DNA of 11,085 nt from positions 1 to 11,085 of the forward strand of contig UQTM01000094.1 of NCBI GenBank assembly GCA_900544025.1. The letters run 5' to 3'. The position numbers and the translations under genes are program-made. Positions within the stretch are counted from its first letter, which is position 1, and each line of letters starts with the position of its first letter. Shown here one piece after another: positions 4,859 to 11,085 of the stretch. Below the pieces are notes generated by a model. It searched no databases. It saw only the letters and a program-made list of their open reading frames with translations, and had not been told where the DNA came from. This DNA is from an uncultured Odoribacter sp. GTDB taxonomy: Bacteria; Bacteroidota; Bacteroidia; Bacteroidales; Marinifilaceae.

Positions 4859-6070
4859 ATGAAGAACATTATTTTCATCTTGTTATCAGGACTTGTTATC
4901 GTCAGTTGTGAACAGAAAAAAGAATCAGGAATCAATACAGGCGAATACATCGGTCAAAACTTTAAAATATATGAAGAGATCACCACAGAACAAATTATAG
5001 AACATATAAAATATATTGCATTAGAAACAGATTCCTTATGTTTATTACAAAATCCCCAACAGGTAAAATTTATTAATGATACATTATTTATCCTTGATAA
5101 AGAAAACCTGTTTACTTTTACAAACAAAGGGAAATTTGTAGCCAAAATAGGCAATAAAGGACGAGCACCGACAGAATACATTCATTTAACTTCTTTTTTC
5201 GTCGATTCGAAAAATAGTTATGTCGCAATTTTTGACAATATAAATAGCAAAATACTTAAATACTCTTTTAAAGGAGAATTCATTGAGTCTATCAGTATAA
5301 AGCAAAATATCATGCAATTTGTCAATCAAATGGATTTTTTGACAAAAGAAAATGCAATTATATGTAGCTACTCTTTACCGTTCGAACCGCTCTCTATGCC
5401 TAATAGTCTCAGTACAATATCTTTAAAAGACTATTCAATAATCAGCGCCATCCCTTACAAAATAAAATCAACAGGCAGAGCTTTAGTTAATTTTTCATCA
5501 CATCCAATAACTTTATCGCAGGATTCAAGCTTAATCCCTTTATGCATTGAACCTTTCTCAAATAAAATTATGGGCTATGTGAATGATAAGTTCGTAGTAA
5601 AATATACGGTCAAAACCATTGATCCCATAGTTAGTGTACAAACATTGGAATCATTGACCCATTCTTTTAATAATTATTTTGATGTGTTCGAAAACATACA
5701 AAAAAATAAGAAATCGGTAGGAATTAAAAATATATACGAAACCACAAATTATATATTGCTATCCATAGGAGGAAAAGATAAAACCTATTCTGCTTTATAT
5801 GATAAAAAAAAGAAAAAAGGAGCATTTTATTTAAATTATTATTCAAACATAACAAGTTCTTATCACGACGTTTTATTAGGCTTATCGGGATCGTCATCGA
5901 CTTATAAGGATCAGTTCATATTACTATTAAATCAACCTTTACAAGATATCAGGAACACTTATATTCAAGAATCAAAAAATCAAGATTTTGTTTCTATCCT
6001 AAAAGCAACCTCAGAAGACGATAATCCCATTATTGCTTTTATCGAGCTAAAAGACAGCATTCCATTCTAA
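4859..6070 (+). CDS. 6-bladed beta-propeller lipoprotein (DUF5128 / PF17170-like)
   Basis: The start is taken at ATG 4859, not the in-frame TTG nine bases upstream, because only the ATG gives a proper leader; the product has 403 residues. The lipoprotein signal ends LVIVSC (cysteine 17). The mature part shows the family's hallmarks: an early IKYIALETDSLCLL strand pair, VKFINDTLFILDKENLFTFTNKGKFVAKIGNKGRAPTEY typical of the first NHL-like blades (final G-x-G-x-x-P-x-E-Y signature), then repeated FVDSKNSYVAIFDNINSKILKYSFKGEFIESI. It is presumably an extracytoplasmic lipid-anchored binding protein; ligands in this family are not established. It is translated 5 bases after the NVEALA peptide, so the two are co-transcribed and may act together. 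A strong terminator follows. Confidence 0.85.
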   Translation: MKNIIFILLSGLVIVSCEQKKESGINTGEYIGQNFKIYEEITTEQIIEHIKYIALETDSLCLLQNPQQVKFINDTLFILDKENLFTFTNKGKFVAKIGNKGRAPTEYIHLTSFFVDSKNSYVAIFDNINSKILKYSFKGEFIESISIKQNIMQFVNQMDFLTKENAIICSYSLPFEPLSMPNSLSTISLKDYSIISAIPYKIKSTGRALVNFSSHPITLSQDSSLIPLCIEPFSNKIMGYVNDKFVVKYTVKTIDPIVSVQTLESLTHSFNNYFDVFENIQKNKKSVGIKNIYETTNYILLSIGGKDKTYSALYDKKKKKGAFYLNYYSNITSSYHDVLLGLSGSSSTYKDQFILLLNQPLQDIRNTYIQESKNQDFVSILKATSEDDNPIIAFIELKDSIPF

Positions 6071-6093
6071 CTTTATATAGCTTAGGAGCATTT

Positions 6094-6128
6094 AAAAAGG
6101 GGGAATTTAGTTTTGGATTCCCCTTTTT
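6094..6128 (+). terminator. intrinsic terminator of the beta-propeller gene
   Basis: AAAAAGGGG-AAT at 6094-6106 (with one extra G bulged) pairs with ATTCCCCTTTTT at 6117-6128, and the descending arm itself ends in five T's. It lies 23 bases after the stop at 6070. Confidence 0.85.
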
Positions 6129-6179
6129 ATTTCTATTCTTATATTTTTCTAAGATATTTGTTTTACACTGATAAAACAC

Positions 6180-6215
6180 AATGATTAAGAATATAGATGA
6201 ATATATTCTATCATT
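6180..6215. repeat. hairpin-forming inverted repeat A
   Basis: AATGAT (6180-6185) and AGAATATA (6188-6195) pair with TATATTCT (6202-6209) and ATCATT (6210-6215): 14 base pairs with a two-base bulge and a six-base loop. On the minus strand it is followed by GTGTTTTATC, so it could be part of the terminator region of the minus-strand gene ending at 6474, though it is far away. Confidence 0.5.
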
Positions 6216-6229
6216 GAGATTCATAATAT

Positions 6230-6272
6230 ACTGTAAAAGAGAGGCATTTGTTCATTACCGTTCTTTTACAGT
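6230..6272. repeat. hairpin-forming inverted repeat B
   Basis: ACTGTAAAAGA (6230-6240) and TCTTTTACAGT (6262-6272) are perfect 11-base complements around 21 bases. No T run follows directly on either strand, so this is not an ordinary terminator. It may be a transcript-end structure, a protein-binding inverted repeat or a remnant of a mobile element; no transposase sequence is present. Confidence 0.5.
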
Positions 6273-6473
6273 TCTCCGAATTTTTCACCATAGGTAAATC
6301 ATATCTCTGTTTTTCAGTTTAGAATCAAATATCTGAACCGATATTACTGTATCTATTATCAAGATATGAGCTTGAAAGTAAATCGCAACTCAGTATTACC
6401 ACTTCCCGATGCAAAATAAGTTATATTTCAGGTAACGGAATACGGTTCCGAAAACAAGATACAGCACCAGGTT

Positions 6474-6908
6474 TTATAAACTTAGTGTTATATTAACAAT
6501 GTAAACGTTACTCACATCGATAAGCTGTTGTAGGCGGATAGAAATTTGATTGCCACTTATGTTGATATAAGGATTTACCGGATTCCCTTCGGCGGAGGTT
6601 GCCGTTACCTGATATTTTACATTCATATAATAGGGTACATTAAATATTAGATTCAAATCTTCCGGACTATTGTATAGGGTGGGATAACTGCCGATACCTA
6701 TTAATGTTTCTTCCCAATAATCGTCTTCCCCGTTGGGGATAATAAAATGACAGGGGATTTGTTTCAGACTTTCGTCTTTATAGGTAATATTAAAGACAAT
6801 CCGTCTGACAGAATTATCCGAACTCGGTAAAATCGCAGTTGTTGTTGCCGCAAACGATGAGAAAAATACGGTCAAGACCAATAATAAAGTAACAAATAAT
6901 TTTTTCAT
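6474..6908 (-). CDS. small secreted protein of unknown function
   Basis: A 144-residue protein starting MKKLFVTLLLVLTVFFSSFA with a clear Sec signal peptide, cut after SFA (about residue 20). The mature 124 residues are rich in alternating hydrophobic and polar residues (RRIVFNITYKDESLKQIPCHFII, then NVPYYMNVKYQVTATS and VSNVYIVNITLSL), which suggests a single beta-sandwich domain, with only one cysteine. I do not recognise the family. It lies alone on the minus strand, 129 bases beyond tatA, in lower-GC sequence than the cluster upstream, so it may be a separate unit. No lipobox and no membrane anchor are present, so it is probably periplasmic or released. Confidence 0.7.
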   Translation of the reverse strand: MKKLFVTLLLVLTVFFSSFAATTTAILPSSDNSVRRIVFNITYKDESLKQIPCHFIIPNGEDDYWEETLIGIGSYPTLYNSPEDLNLIFNVPYYMNVKYQVTATSAEGNPVNPYINISGNQISIRLQQLIDVSNVYIVNITLSL

Positions 6909-7037
6909 AATATATTGATTTTAATCATTTATGAACAAATAAAATAAAATTATTCCACAAATAAAAGCTTAAATTATAAATATTATGATTACAAACAAAT
7001 AATATAGGCTTTAACCGGCAGGCGAACATGCATTTTA

Positions 7038-7232
7038 CTATTTCTTTTTCACAGGTTCTTCGATTTCCTTTTCAATTCCGTGCATCCCTTCTTTAAATGA
7101 ACGGACTCCTTTTCCGATACCTTTCATCAGTTCCGGAATCTTCTTACCGCCGAAGAACAACAGCACGACCAATGCGATCAGCAGCAATTCCTGCATACCG
7201 ATACCGCCGATAAATAAAGGTGTTATCATCAT
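7038..7232 (-). CDS. tatA: Sec-independent protein translocase subunit TatA
   Basis: A 64-residue protein with the complete TatA plan: a short outside N-terminus, one transmembrane helix (about residues 14-28, ELLLIALVVLLFF), the FGGKKIPEL hinge that leads into the amphipathic helix (MKGIGKGVRSFKEGMHGI), and a charged tail ending EEPVKKK. TatA oligomerises with TatC to move folded proteins with twin-arginine signals across the inner membrane. Two overlapping start codons exist (7232 and 7229). It begins 15 bases after the flavodoxin stop and is probably co-transcribed with the redox cluster. Two aldo/keto reductases in the same cluster carry, or seem to have carried, Tat signals, giving a direct reason for its presence. 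tatC is not in the window. Confidence 0.95.
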   Translation of the reverse strand: MMITPLFIGGIGMQELLLIALVVLLFFGGKKIPELMKGIGKGVRSFKEGMHGIEKEIEEPVKKK

Positions 7233-7247
7233 CTTTGCTCTAAATAG

Positions 7248-7817
7248 TCAATATCCTAACCGGTTTGTCCATTCACGAATGGTTTTCTCATCGGCACGAT
7301 TGAGTAATTTCCCCTCCTTCCAATTCAGATCGGGATAGCTCTTCTTCAACGCTGTCACGCTATTGGCGATACTGCTTCCGCCCGATGTGGCAAAAGGGAT
7401 AACGGTCTTACCTTCCAAATTATGATTCTCGATAAAGGTATTGACAATACGCGGTGCAAGATTCCACCAGATGGGATAACCGATAAAGACCACTTCATAA
7501 CCGGACATATTCTCTTTTTTGTTTTTGATTGCCGGACGAGACTTCGGGTCGTTCATCTCCACCGAACTGCGCGACTGCTTGTCGTGCCAATCCAGGTCGG
7601 CATTCGTATAAGCCTTCACAGGGGTAATTGCGTAAAGCTCTCCCCCCACAACCTGTGCCAATTTTTCAGCGGCTTCGGCAGTTGTCCCGGTTGCCGAGAA
7701 ATAGGCGACCAATATCCGGCCGCTCTTGTTGTCTTGCGTTATGGAATTTTGTGCCATTGCTTGTAAGTGTATAAACAAAATGGTGATAATTGTGAATAAA
7801 ACAGATTTCGTTCTCAT
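7248..7817 (-). CDS. exported flavodoxin-family protein
   Basis: A 189-residue protein with a Sec signal peptide (MRTKSVLFTIITILFIHLQAM, cut after AMA at residue 22). The mature protein opens with strand RILVAYFSATGTT, whose S-x-T-G-T-T loop (residues 41-46) binds the FMN phosphate. A second signature, FIGYPIWWNLAPRIVNTFIE, supplies the aromatic side of the isoalloxazine site, and FATSGGSSIANS the third loop. This is the Flavodoxin_4 arrangement. Flavodoxins carry electrons and are normally cytosolic, so the signal peptide is notable: FMN would have to be bound outside the cytosol. It sits between the decarboxylase-family gene (106 bases upstream) and tatA (15 bases downstream). Its likely partners are the other exported redox proteins here, but no donor is seen. 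Confidence 0.88.
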   Translation of the reverse strand: MRTKSVLFTIITILFIHLQAMAQNSITQDNKSGRILVAYFSATGTTAEAAEKLAQVVGGELYAITPVKAYTNADLDWHDKQSRSSVEMNDPKSRPAIKNKKENMSGYEVVFIGYPIWWNLAPRIVNTFIENHNLEGKTVIPFATSGGSSIANSVTALKKSYPDLNWKEGKLLNRADEKTIREWTNRLGY

Positions 7818-7923
7818 ATTTTTCGTATTTCAATTGGTTATTTTATTGCTTTTCCCAGGCGTTTATAATTTTGCCGATATAACTACAAAACATTCCCATA
7901 GCTGTCTTTCGGTGTGTTTCCTT

Positions 7924-8772
7924 TCAATTCGGACCCGAATCCGACCGGGACGACTTGATTATTTCCAAAGCCTTCATGGCCGGCGGGAAACCGATGTAGG
8001 GCAGGCATTGGATGACTGCAGCCGCTAAAGTCTCACGACTATTGCCGAGCTTCAGGTTGCCGAGCATGTGCGAACGGAGCTGACTGTCGGCTTCCAGCGT
8101 CGTCAGAATGCAATATACTAACAATTCACGGGTTTTCAGATCGAGACCGTTACGGGTGTAAATATCCCCGAAACCGTATTCCGTCAGAAACCGAGCCACC
8201 TCATCGCCCATTCCACCCGGCACACCGGACATTTTATGCGCCACGGCATCGCCATAAAGCGGTTGCTGAATGGCAGCACCTTTCTCCGCACGGTTATCTT
8301 CCGTAACGGTTCCCTGCGCTTCGAGCGGCAGGGGGATCCCGCGTTCCTTGAACACTTCGTTGATAATCGCCACGGCATTCAGCGTTTTCGGGAATCCGAT
8401 ATACGGAGCACATTGATAAATGGCCTCTCGCAACTCGACAGGTGTAACCCCGACATTAAGTGCCGCACCCGCATGTGCCTTAAGCTGCGGAAGTGTCTGC
8501 ATAACAGCCAAAATCGTGCAGGTAATCAGCTCGCGAGTCTTGTAGTCGAGATCGCCCACAGCGAAAACCTCACCGAAGATAAATTTCTGGAGAATATCCA
8601 TAAACTCCGGATCGGTCCCCTGTCCGGTCAGAGCCTCTCCGCCAAAAAGAACGGTATAGTTTTTTTTACAAAATTCTATTCTTCCCATCTCTTTCGTCTC
8701 CTTTTCATTTTCTTGCGCCATTGCTGGAATCGTTATACCGGCCAGCAACAAAATAATTACGAGCTTTTTCAT
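7924..8772 (-). CDS. exported two-domain carboxymuconolactone-decarboxylase-family protein
   Basis: A 282-residue protein with a Sec signal peptide (cut after AMA, residue 19). Two CMD/AhpD-like domains follow in tandem: the first around TRELITCTILAVMQTLPQLKAH...AIYQCAPYIGFPKTLNA, the second around TRELLVYCILTTLEADSQLRSH...AVIQCLPYIGFPPAMKA. Each keeps the Arg-Glu, His and Tyr-x-Gly-x-Pro pattern of the family. The peroxidatic CxxC of AhpD is absent in both, so alkyl-hydroperoxidase activity by the AhpD mechanism is unlikely; a gamma-carboxymuconolactone-decarboxylase-like or other role is open. It is 11 bases downstream of the cupin gene, with which it is clearly co-transcribed. Cupin and CMD domains are often fused or paired, so the two may work on one substrate in the envelope. 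Confidence 0.88.
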   Translation of the reverse strand: MKKLVIILLLAGITIPAMAQENEKETKEMGRIEFCKKNYTVLFGGEALTGQGTDPEFMDILQKFIFGEVFAVGDLDYKTRELITCTILAVMQTLPQLKAHAGAALNVGVTPVELREAIYQCAPYIGFPKTLNAVAIINEVFKERGIPLPLEAQGTVTEDNRAEKGAAIQQPLYGDAVAHKMSGVPGGMGDEVARFLTEYGFGDIYTRNGLDLKTRELLVYCILTTLEADSQLRSHMLGNLKLGNSRETLAAAVIQCLPYIGFPPAMKALEIIKSSRSDSGPN

Positions 8773-8783
8773 AAGATTGTTTG

Positions 8784-9296
8784 TTATTCGGGTAAAGCAC
8801 TGTACTCTTCATCCGTAACCGCCTCACCCCACTCTGTCGCGTTCTCACTCACTTTCGGGGTAATGCCGACGTGCGTAAATCGGCTGTCGGCGGTAGCACC
8901 ATGCCAGTGCATCGTATGAGCGGGAATATTCACCACATCGCCGACCTGAAGCCGCCGGGCGGGCTTCCCCTTTTCCTGATACCAGCCTTCTCCTTCAGTG
9001 CAAAGCAAAATCTGACCTACGGCGTGCGAATGCCAGTGGTTGCGCGTACCGGGTGCGAAAGTGACATTATAGACATTACAATCGTATTCAGATTGCGAAG
9101 AAAGCGGTTGCAGCCAGGCTTCACCTGTAAAATTAGCCTTAACCGGTGTACCCAATCCGAGAACAGGCTCGTTACTTGTTACTTCTGTTTTCATATTTTT
9201 TTGATTTTTTCTGTTGTTATCCTGCCTGCCGTTACATGAACAGCACACGGCTGTCAGGCAAACAATAATTAAGCAATGTAATAGATTTTTCTTCAT
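8784..9296 (-). CDS. cupin-domain lipoprotein
   Basis: A 170-residue protein. The N-terminus (hydrophobic, ending VCCSC) is a lipoprotein-type leader; C21 is the likely lipidated cysteine, though the box is not ideal. A linker rich in Asn, Lys and Gln leads to a single cupin barrel: motif 1 HWHSHAVGQ (H87, H89, H91, Q95) and motif 2 VGDVVNIPAHTMHWHG (H127, H130, H132). The metal-binding His/Gln set is complete, so a mononuclear metal site (Fe, Mn or Zn) is expected. The TFAPGTRNHWHSHAVGQ pattern is the one found in cupins paired with CMD-family proteins. It is 11 bases upstream of the CMD gene and just after the relic at 9305-9520. The ATG at 9296 is the only start that yields the leader. Confidence 0.88.
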   Translation of the reverse strand: MKKNLLHCLIIVCLTAVCCSCNGRQDNNRKNQKNMKTEVTSNEPVLGLGTPVKANFTGEAWLQPLSSQSEYDCNVYNVTFAPGTRNHWHSHAVGQILLCTEGEGWYQEKGKPARRLQVGDVVNIPAHTMHWHGATADSRFTHVGITPKVSENATEWGEAVTDEEYSALPE

Positions 9297-9304
9297 ATTC
9301 TGTC

Positions 9305-9520
9305 TTATTTAGTCGTTATCGATTTGATGAATTCCACCGAAATTCAGCCGACAAAATCCTGTACGGCGGTATTGTCTTCCATTGTAGCGGTCATCGGGAA
9401 GCTTCCGGCTGTCCGGGCTGTTCGGGAACAAAAGATTCGTGGCCGGAACCCTCCTCAAGTTGCCACCGACAATACCGTCAATCATATAAACGGAATCAAT
9501 ATAATTTTTCCATATTTCAT
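9305..9520 (-). pseudogene. relic of a cyclophilin-like lipoprotein gene
   Basis: From ATG 9520 a single frame reads MKYGKIILIPFI, stop, LTVLSVAT, stop, then GGFRP... and SFPMTATMEDNTAVQDFVG, stop (9344-9346), ending ISVEFIKSITTK at TAA 9305-9307. The start has signal-peptide character. TATMEDNTAVQDF resembles the TATLxDNxxAxxF segment of the cyclophilin-like fold family (PF18050-like) that often sits beside cupin, flavodoxin and aldo/keto reductase genes. All three interior stops are TGA, but TGA ends intact genes in this window, so recoding is not credible. The expected middle and C-terminal portions, about 80 residues, are missing. It is best read as a decayed and deleted gene. The family assignment rests on one short segment and is tentative. 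Confidence 0.4.
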
Positions 9521-9578
9521 TTACTTATCCGATGTAAAATTAGATGGAAAAAAGCATACTCTTTGTAGATAAATCCTC

Positions 9579-9597
9579 GGTATATATACCAAAATTA
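9579..9597 (-). promoter_or_regulatory. TAnnTTTG element overlapped by a perfect palindrome (putative operator)
   Basis: On the minus strand TAATTTTG (9597-9590) matches the -7 element. Sharing its last base pairs, the 12-bp perfect palindrome GGTATATATACC occupies 9579-9590, where transcription would start. No good TTTG -33 partner is visible upstream, as expected for a regulated promoter. It would control the relic, cupin, CMD, flavodoxin and tatA genes. Confidence 0.4.
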
Positions 9598-9617
9598 CGG
9601 ATTATACCATTTTTCAT

Positions 9618-9952
9618 TTATCTATCTGGCTTTCGGTAAATAACACATTCGCTCTGCACGGCAGTTACGAGACATACAACAGAATGCGCCCGGCGGATCA
9701 AGGCAAGCATCTCCCGCTTATCGTATTTTCTGCCACAATGTTCGCCCATCGGTAAGCAGCCCAAGCCGATAGCCGACACCTCCAATTCACCCAAACGGCG
9801 GTATTCCATCGGATTGCTATCGGTTGGGTTTCCTGCTGTTTCTTTTGACCGGGAAGAAAGGGCATGAGCAAATACGTGGGATAGGCCCGTACTCATCCCG
9901 GCTGTAAGTACGCAGAGTCCGATGCCGTTTTCAAAAAATTTCTGCGATCCAC
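9618..9952 (-). pseudogene. degraded Tat-type aldo/keto reductase
   Basis: GTG at 9952, 13 bases after the stop of the upstream reductase, begins VDRRNFLKTA, an exact twin-arginine motif (RRxFLK). One base is missing just after it, and the frame then continues as GIGLCVLTAGMSTGLSHVFAHA, completing the signal peptide. The domain starts MEYRRLGELEVSAIGLGCLPM and runs to MLALIRRAH, the N-terminal first third of an aldo/keto reductase. It then jumps to VTAVQSECVIYRKPDR and a stop. The AVQSE segment normally lies some 130-150 residues further on (compare LTAIQSEYHL in the neighbouring reductase), so a large internal deletion has removed the catalytic Asp, Tyr, Lys and His. With the frameshift, deletion and early stop it cannot make an active enzyme. 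Confidence 0.8.
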
Positions 9953-9965
9953 AGTCCCGTTTTAT

Positions 9966-11072
9966 TTAGAATCCTACCTGTTTCTGCTGTTCGGCATTAT
10001 AACGGTCGCCCATGACAGGAATAGCCGCTATCGTATTTTCCAGCTCTTTCCACTCTTCAGATGTAACGATATATTCCAATGCCCGCAGGTTTTCTTCGAG
10101 GTGCGCGAGTTTTGTTGTACCGGGAATAGGGACGATCCACGGAGCTTTCTGCAACAACCACGCCAGCGCAACCTGCGCCGAGGTCATACCGCGCTCACGC
10201 CCGAACCGTTGCAACACAGCAACAATGCGCGTATTTGCGCGGATCGCTTCGGGCATGAAGCGTGGCAATGCCTGGCGGTTATCGTTATTCGGGTCGAATT
10301 CCGTGTATTCATTGATACAACCACCCATAAATCCACGGTTAATAGGGCTATACGGAACGAATCCGATCCCCAGCTCCCGGCAGGTCTCCAGCACGCCGTT
10401 TTCTTCAACCGCCCGGTGCATCAGGTGGTATTCGCTTTGTATAGCCGTTAGCGGCTGCACAGCATGTGCTTTCCGGATCGTTTCGGGACTTACCTCACAC
10501 AATCCCCAACGCTGGACTTTTCCCTCCTTTATCAAATCGGCAATAGTTCCAGCAACCTCTTCGATCGGTACGTTCGGGTCGAAACGATGCTGATAGAACA
10601 GTGGAATAGAGTCGGTACGCAAACGGCGCAATGATTCCTCGCAATATCGACGGATCGTAGCCGGACGGCTGTCCTGACGGCCTGTTCCCTTGCCGTTGAT
10701 GACCTCGTGTCCGAACTTAGTCGTTACATTAATACGCCCTTTGAATCCGGACAGAGCCTCCCCAGCCAGCAGCTCATTGGTCAGAGGACCGTAGATGATA
10801 GCTGTATCGAAAAGCGTTACGCCCCGCTCCACGGCTTCGTGAAGCAAGCGGATACAAGCTTTCCGGCCGGGATGCTGACTACGGTTATAGGTCATACCCA
10901 TTACGCCGAAACCGAGAGCCGAAACTTCCATTGCCGCCGCACCGGAGCCCAATACCCGGTGTCCCGTTATCCGTGCAGCATCACTGTCGTTGTCGGGCGC
11001 TTCGTTCCGGACCGGACCGGTAGCAAAAACGTTGTCCAATCCTACAGGCAAAGCCAAAGACGATACCGCCAA
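9966..11072 (-). CDS. aldo/keto reductase, apparently exported by Tat (5' end frameshifted or cut)
   Basis: The reductase domain covers roughly residues 36-368 of the 368-residue frame from TTG 11072. The catalytic tetrad is complete: D89 and Y94 in LFDTAIIYG, K119 in VTTKFG, H162 in YQHRFDP. AIQSEYHLMHR and the NADPH-site region IVPIPGTTKLAHLEENL are also present, so it should reduce carbonyls with NAD(P)H. Its N-terminus (SLALPVGLDNVFATG) looks like the hydrophobic and cleavage parts of a signal peptide. No ATG exists in frame before residue 48, and a TGA lies directly upstream in frame (11081-11079). In another frame the window edge reads Phe-Leu-Lys, the end of a twin-arginine motif. The start is therefore probably outside the window and separated from the body by a small frameshift. 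It is the first gene seen of the minus-strand cluster. Confidence 0.8.
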   Translation of the reverse strand: MAVSSLALPVGLDNVFATGPVRNEAPDNDSDAARITGHRVLGSGAAAMEVSALGFGVMGMTYNRSQHPGRKACIRLLHEAVERGVTLFDTAIIYGPLTNELLAGEALSGFKGRINVTTKFGHEVINGKGTGRQDSRPATIRRYCEESLRRLRTDSIPLFYQHRFDPNVPIEEVAGTIADLIKEGKVQRWGLCEVSPETIRKAHAVQPLTAIQSEYHLMHRAVEENGVLETCRELGIGFVPYSPINRGFMGGCINEYTEFDPNNDNRQALPRFMPEAIRANTRIVAVLQRFGRERGMTSAQVALAWLLQKAPWIVPIPGTTKLAHLEENLRALEYIVTSEEWKELENTIAAIPVMGDRYNAEQQKQVGF

Positions 11073-11085
11073 AGAGTTTCAAAAA

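Larger units (their letters stand above)
6129..6473. other. non-coding gap between convergent transcription units
   Basis: No gene recognised. The gap holds two adjacent inverted repeats (6180-6215 and 6230-6272, listed separately) and a small CGGAA/TTCCG hairpin at 6436-6450. A stop-free plus-strand stretch before 6474 lacks a start codon and matches nothing known. Confidence 0.5.

Noticed and set aside
6039..6224. Minus-strand 61-codon frame across the propeller terminator
   Set aside because: It overlaps the 3' end of a real gene and a terminator hairpin and has no family resemblance.
2246..6385. A 14-base sequence, TTGAAAGTAAATCG, at 2246-2259 and 6372-6385
   Set aside because: One repeat of this length is expected by chance in an AT-rich window of this size, and the flanks do not match. 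No mobile-element structure surrounds either copy.
8236..8919. 227-codon plus-strand frame opposite the CMD and cupin genes
   Set aside because: It lies antisense to two well-supported genes with clear domains and shows no motif of its own; a shadow of higher-GC coding sequence.
9324..9572. 82-codon plus-strand frame in the gap upstream of the cupin gene
   Set aside because: It has no recognisable protein character; the opposite strand gives the better explanation, a decayed exported gene.
10012..10593. 193-codon plus-strand frame inside the reductase region
   Set aside because: Antisense to an aldo/keto reductase with a complete catalytic tetrad; no independent support.

Overview
The window looks like a chromosomal segment of a gut-type Bacteroidales bacterium (Bacteroides/Parabacteroides-like). 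The evidence is a DUF5128-type 6-bladed beta-propeller lipoprotein beside an NVEALA-family peptide, porin-family beta-barrels, promoters of the TTTG / TAnnTTTG type instead of classical -35/-10 boxes, and AT-rich leaders without Shine-Dalgarno sequences. The genus cannot be fixed from the sequence alone.

Left part (1-2060): a P-loop kinase-like protein lies on the minus strand (173-718). On the plus strand a 584-nt gene-free stretch carries a strong consensus promoter (985-1014), a highly foldable region ending in a hairpin plus eight T's (about 1021-1255), and then a small outer-membrane beta-barrel gene (1303-1998) with its own strong terminator. The foldable region is either a free small RNA of roughly 235 nt or an attenuating leader of the barrel gene.

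Centre (2060-6130, plus strand): the most striking part is a three-gene operon (2548-3663) of exported ubiquitin-like proteins, with one TAAGTTTG promoter and one strong terminator. The third is about two-thirds identical to eukaryotic ubiquitin by hand alignment, keeping the L8/I44/H68/V70 patch and six of seven lysines. It lacks the C-terminal Gly-Gly and carries a foreign tail instead. The other two are diverged paralogues. No E1, E2, ligase or deubiquitinase gene is nearby. All three have signal peptides, so they probably work as secreted effectors, not as intracellular modifiers. Next come a PEGA-like lipoprotein, an NVEALA-family Cys-rich peptide whose signal peptide is split by a one-base frameshift in a poly-A run, and its partner beta-propeller lipoprotein.

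Right part (6474-11085, minus strand): an unrecognised secreted protein, then (in transcription order from the right edge) a Tat-type aldo/keto reductase, a wrecked second aldo/keto reductase, a wrecked apparent cyclophilin-like lipoprotein, a cupin lipoprotein, a two-domain exported carboxymuconolactone-decarboxylase-family protein, an exported flavodoxin and tatA. This looks like an envelope redox or detoxification cluster that is partly decaying. A perfect 12-bp palindrome beside a TAnnTTTG element may be its operator.

Three genes (the NVEALA peptide and both aldo/keto reductases) appear to have a frameshift inside the signal peptide. This is local gene decay, phase-variable export or sequence error, and it deserves a check against reads.
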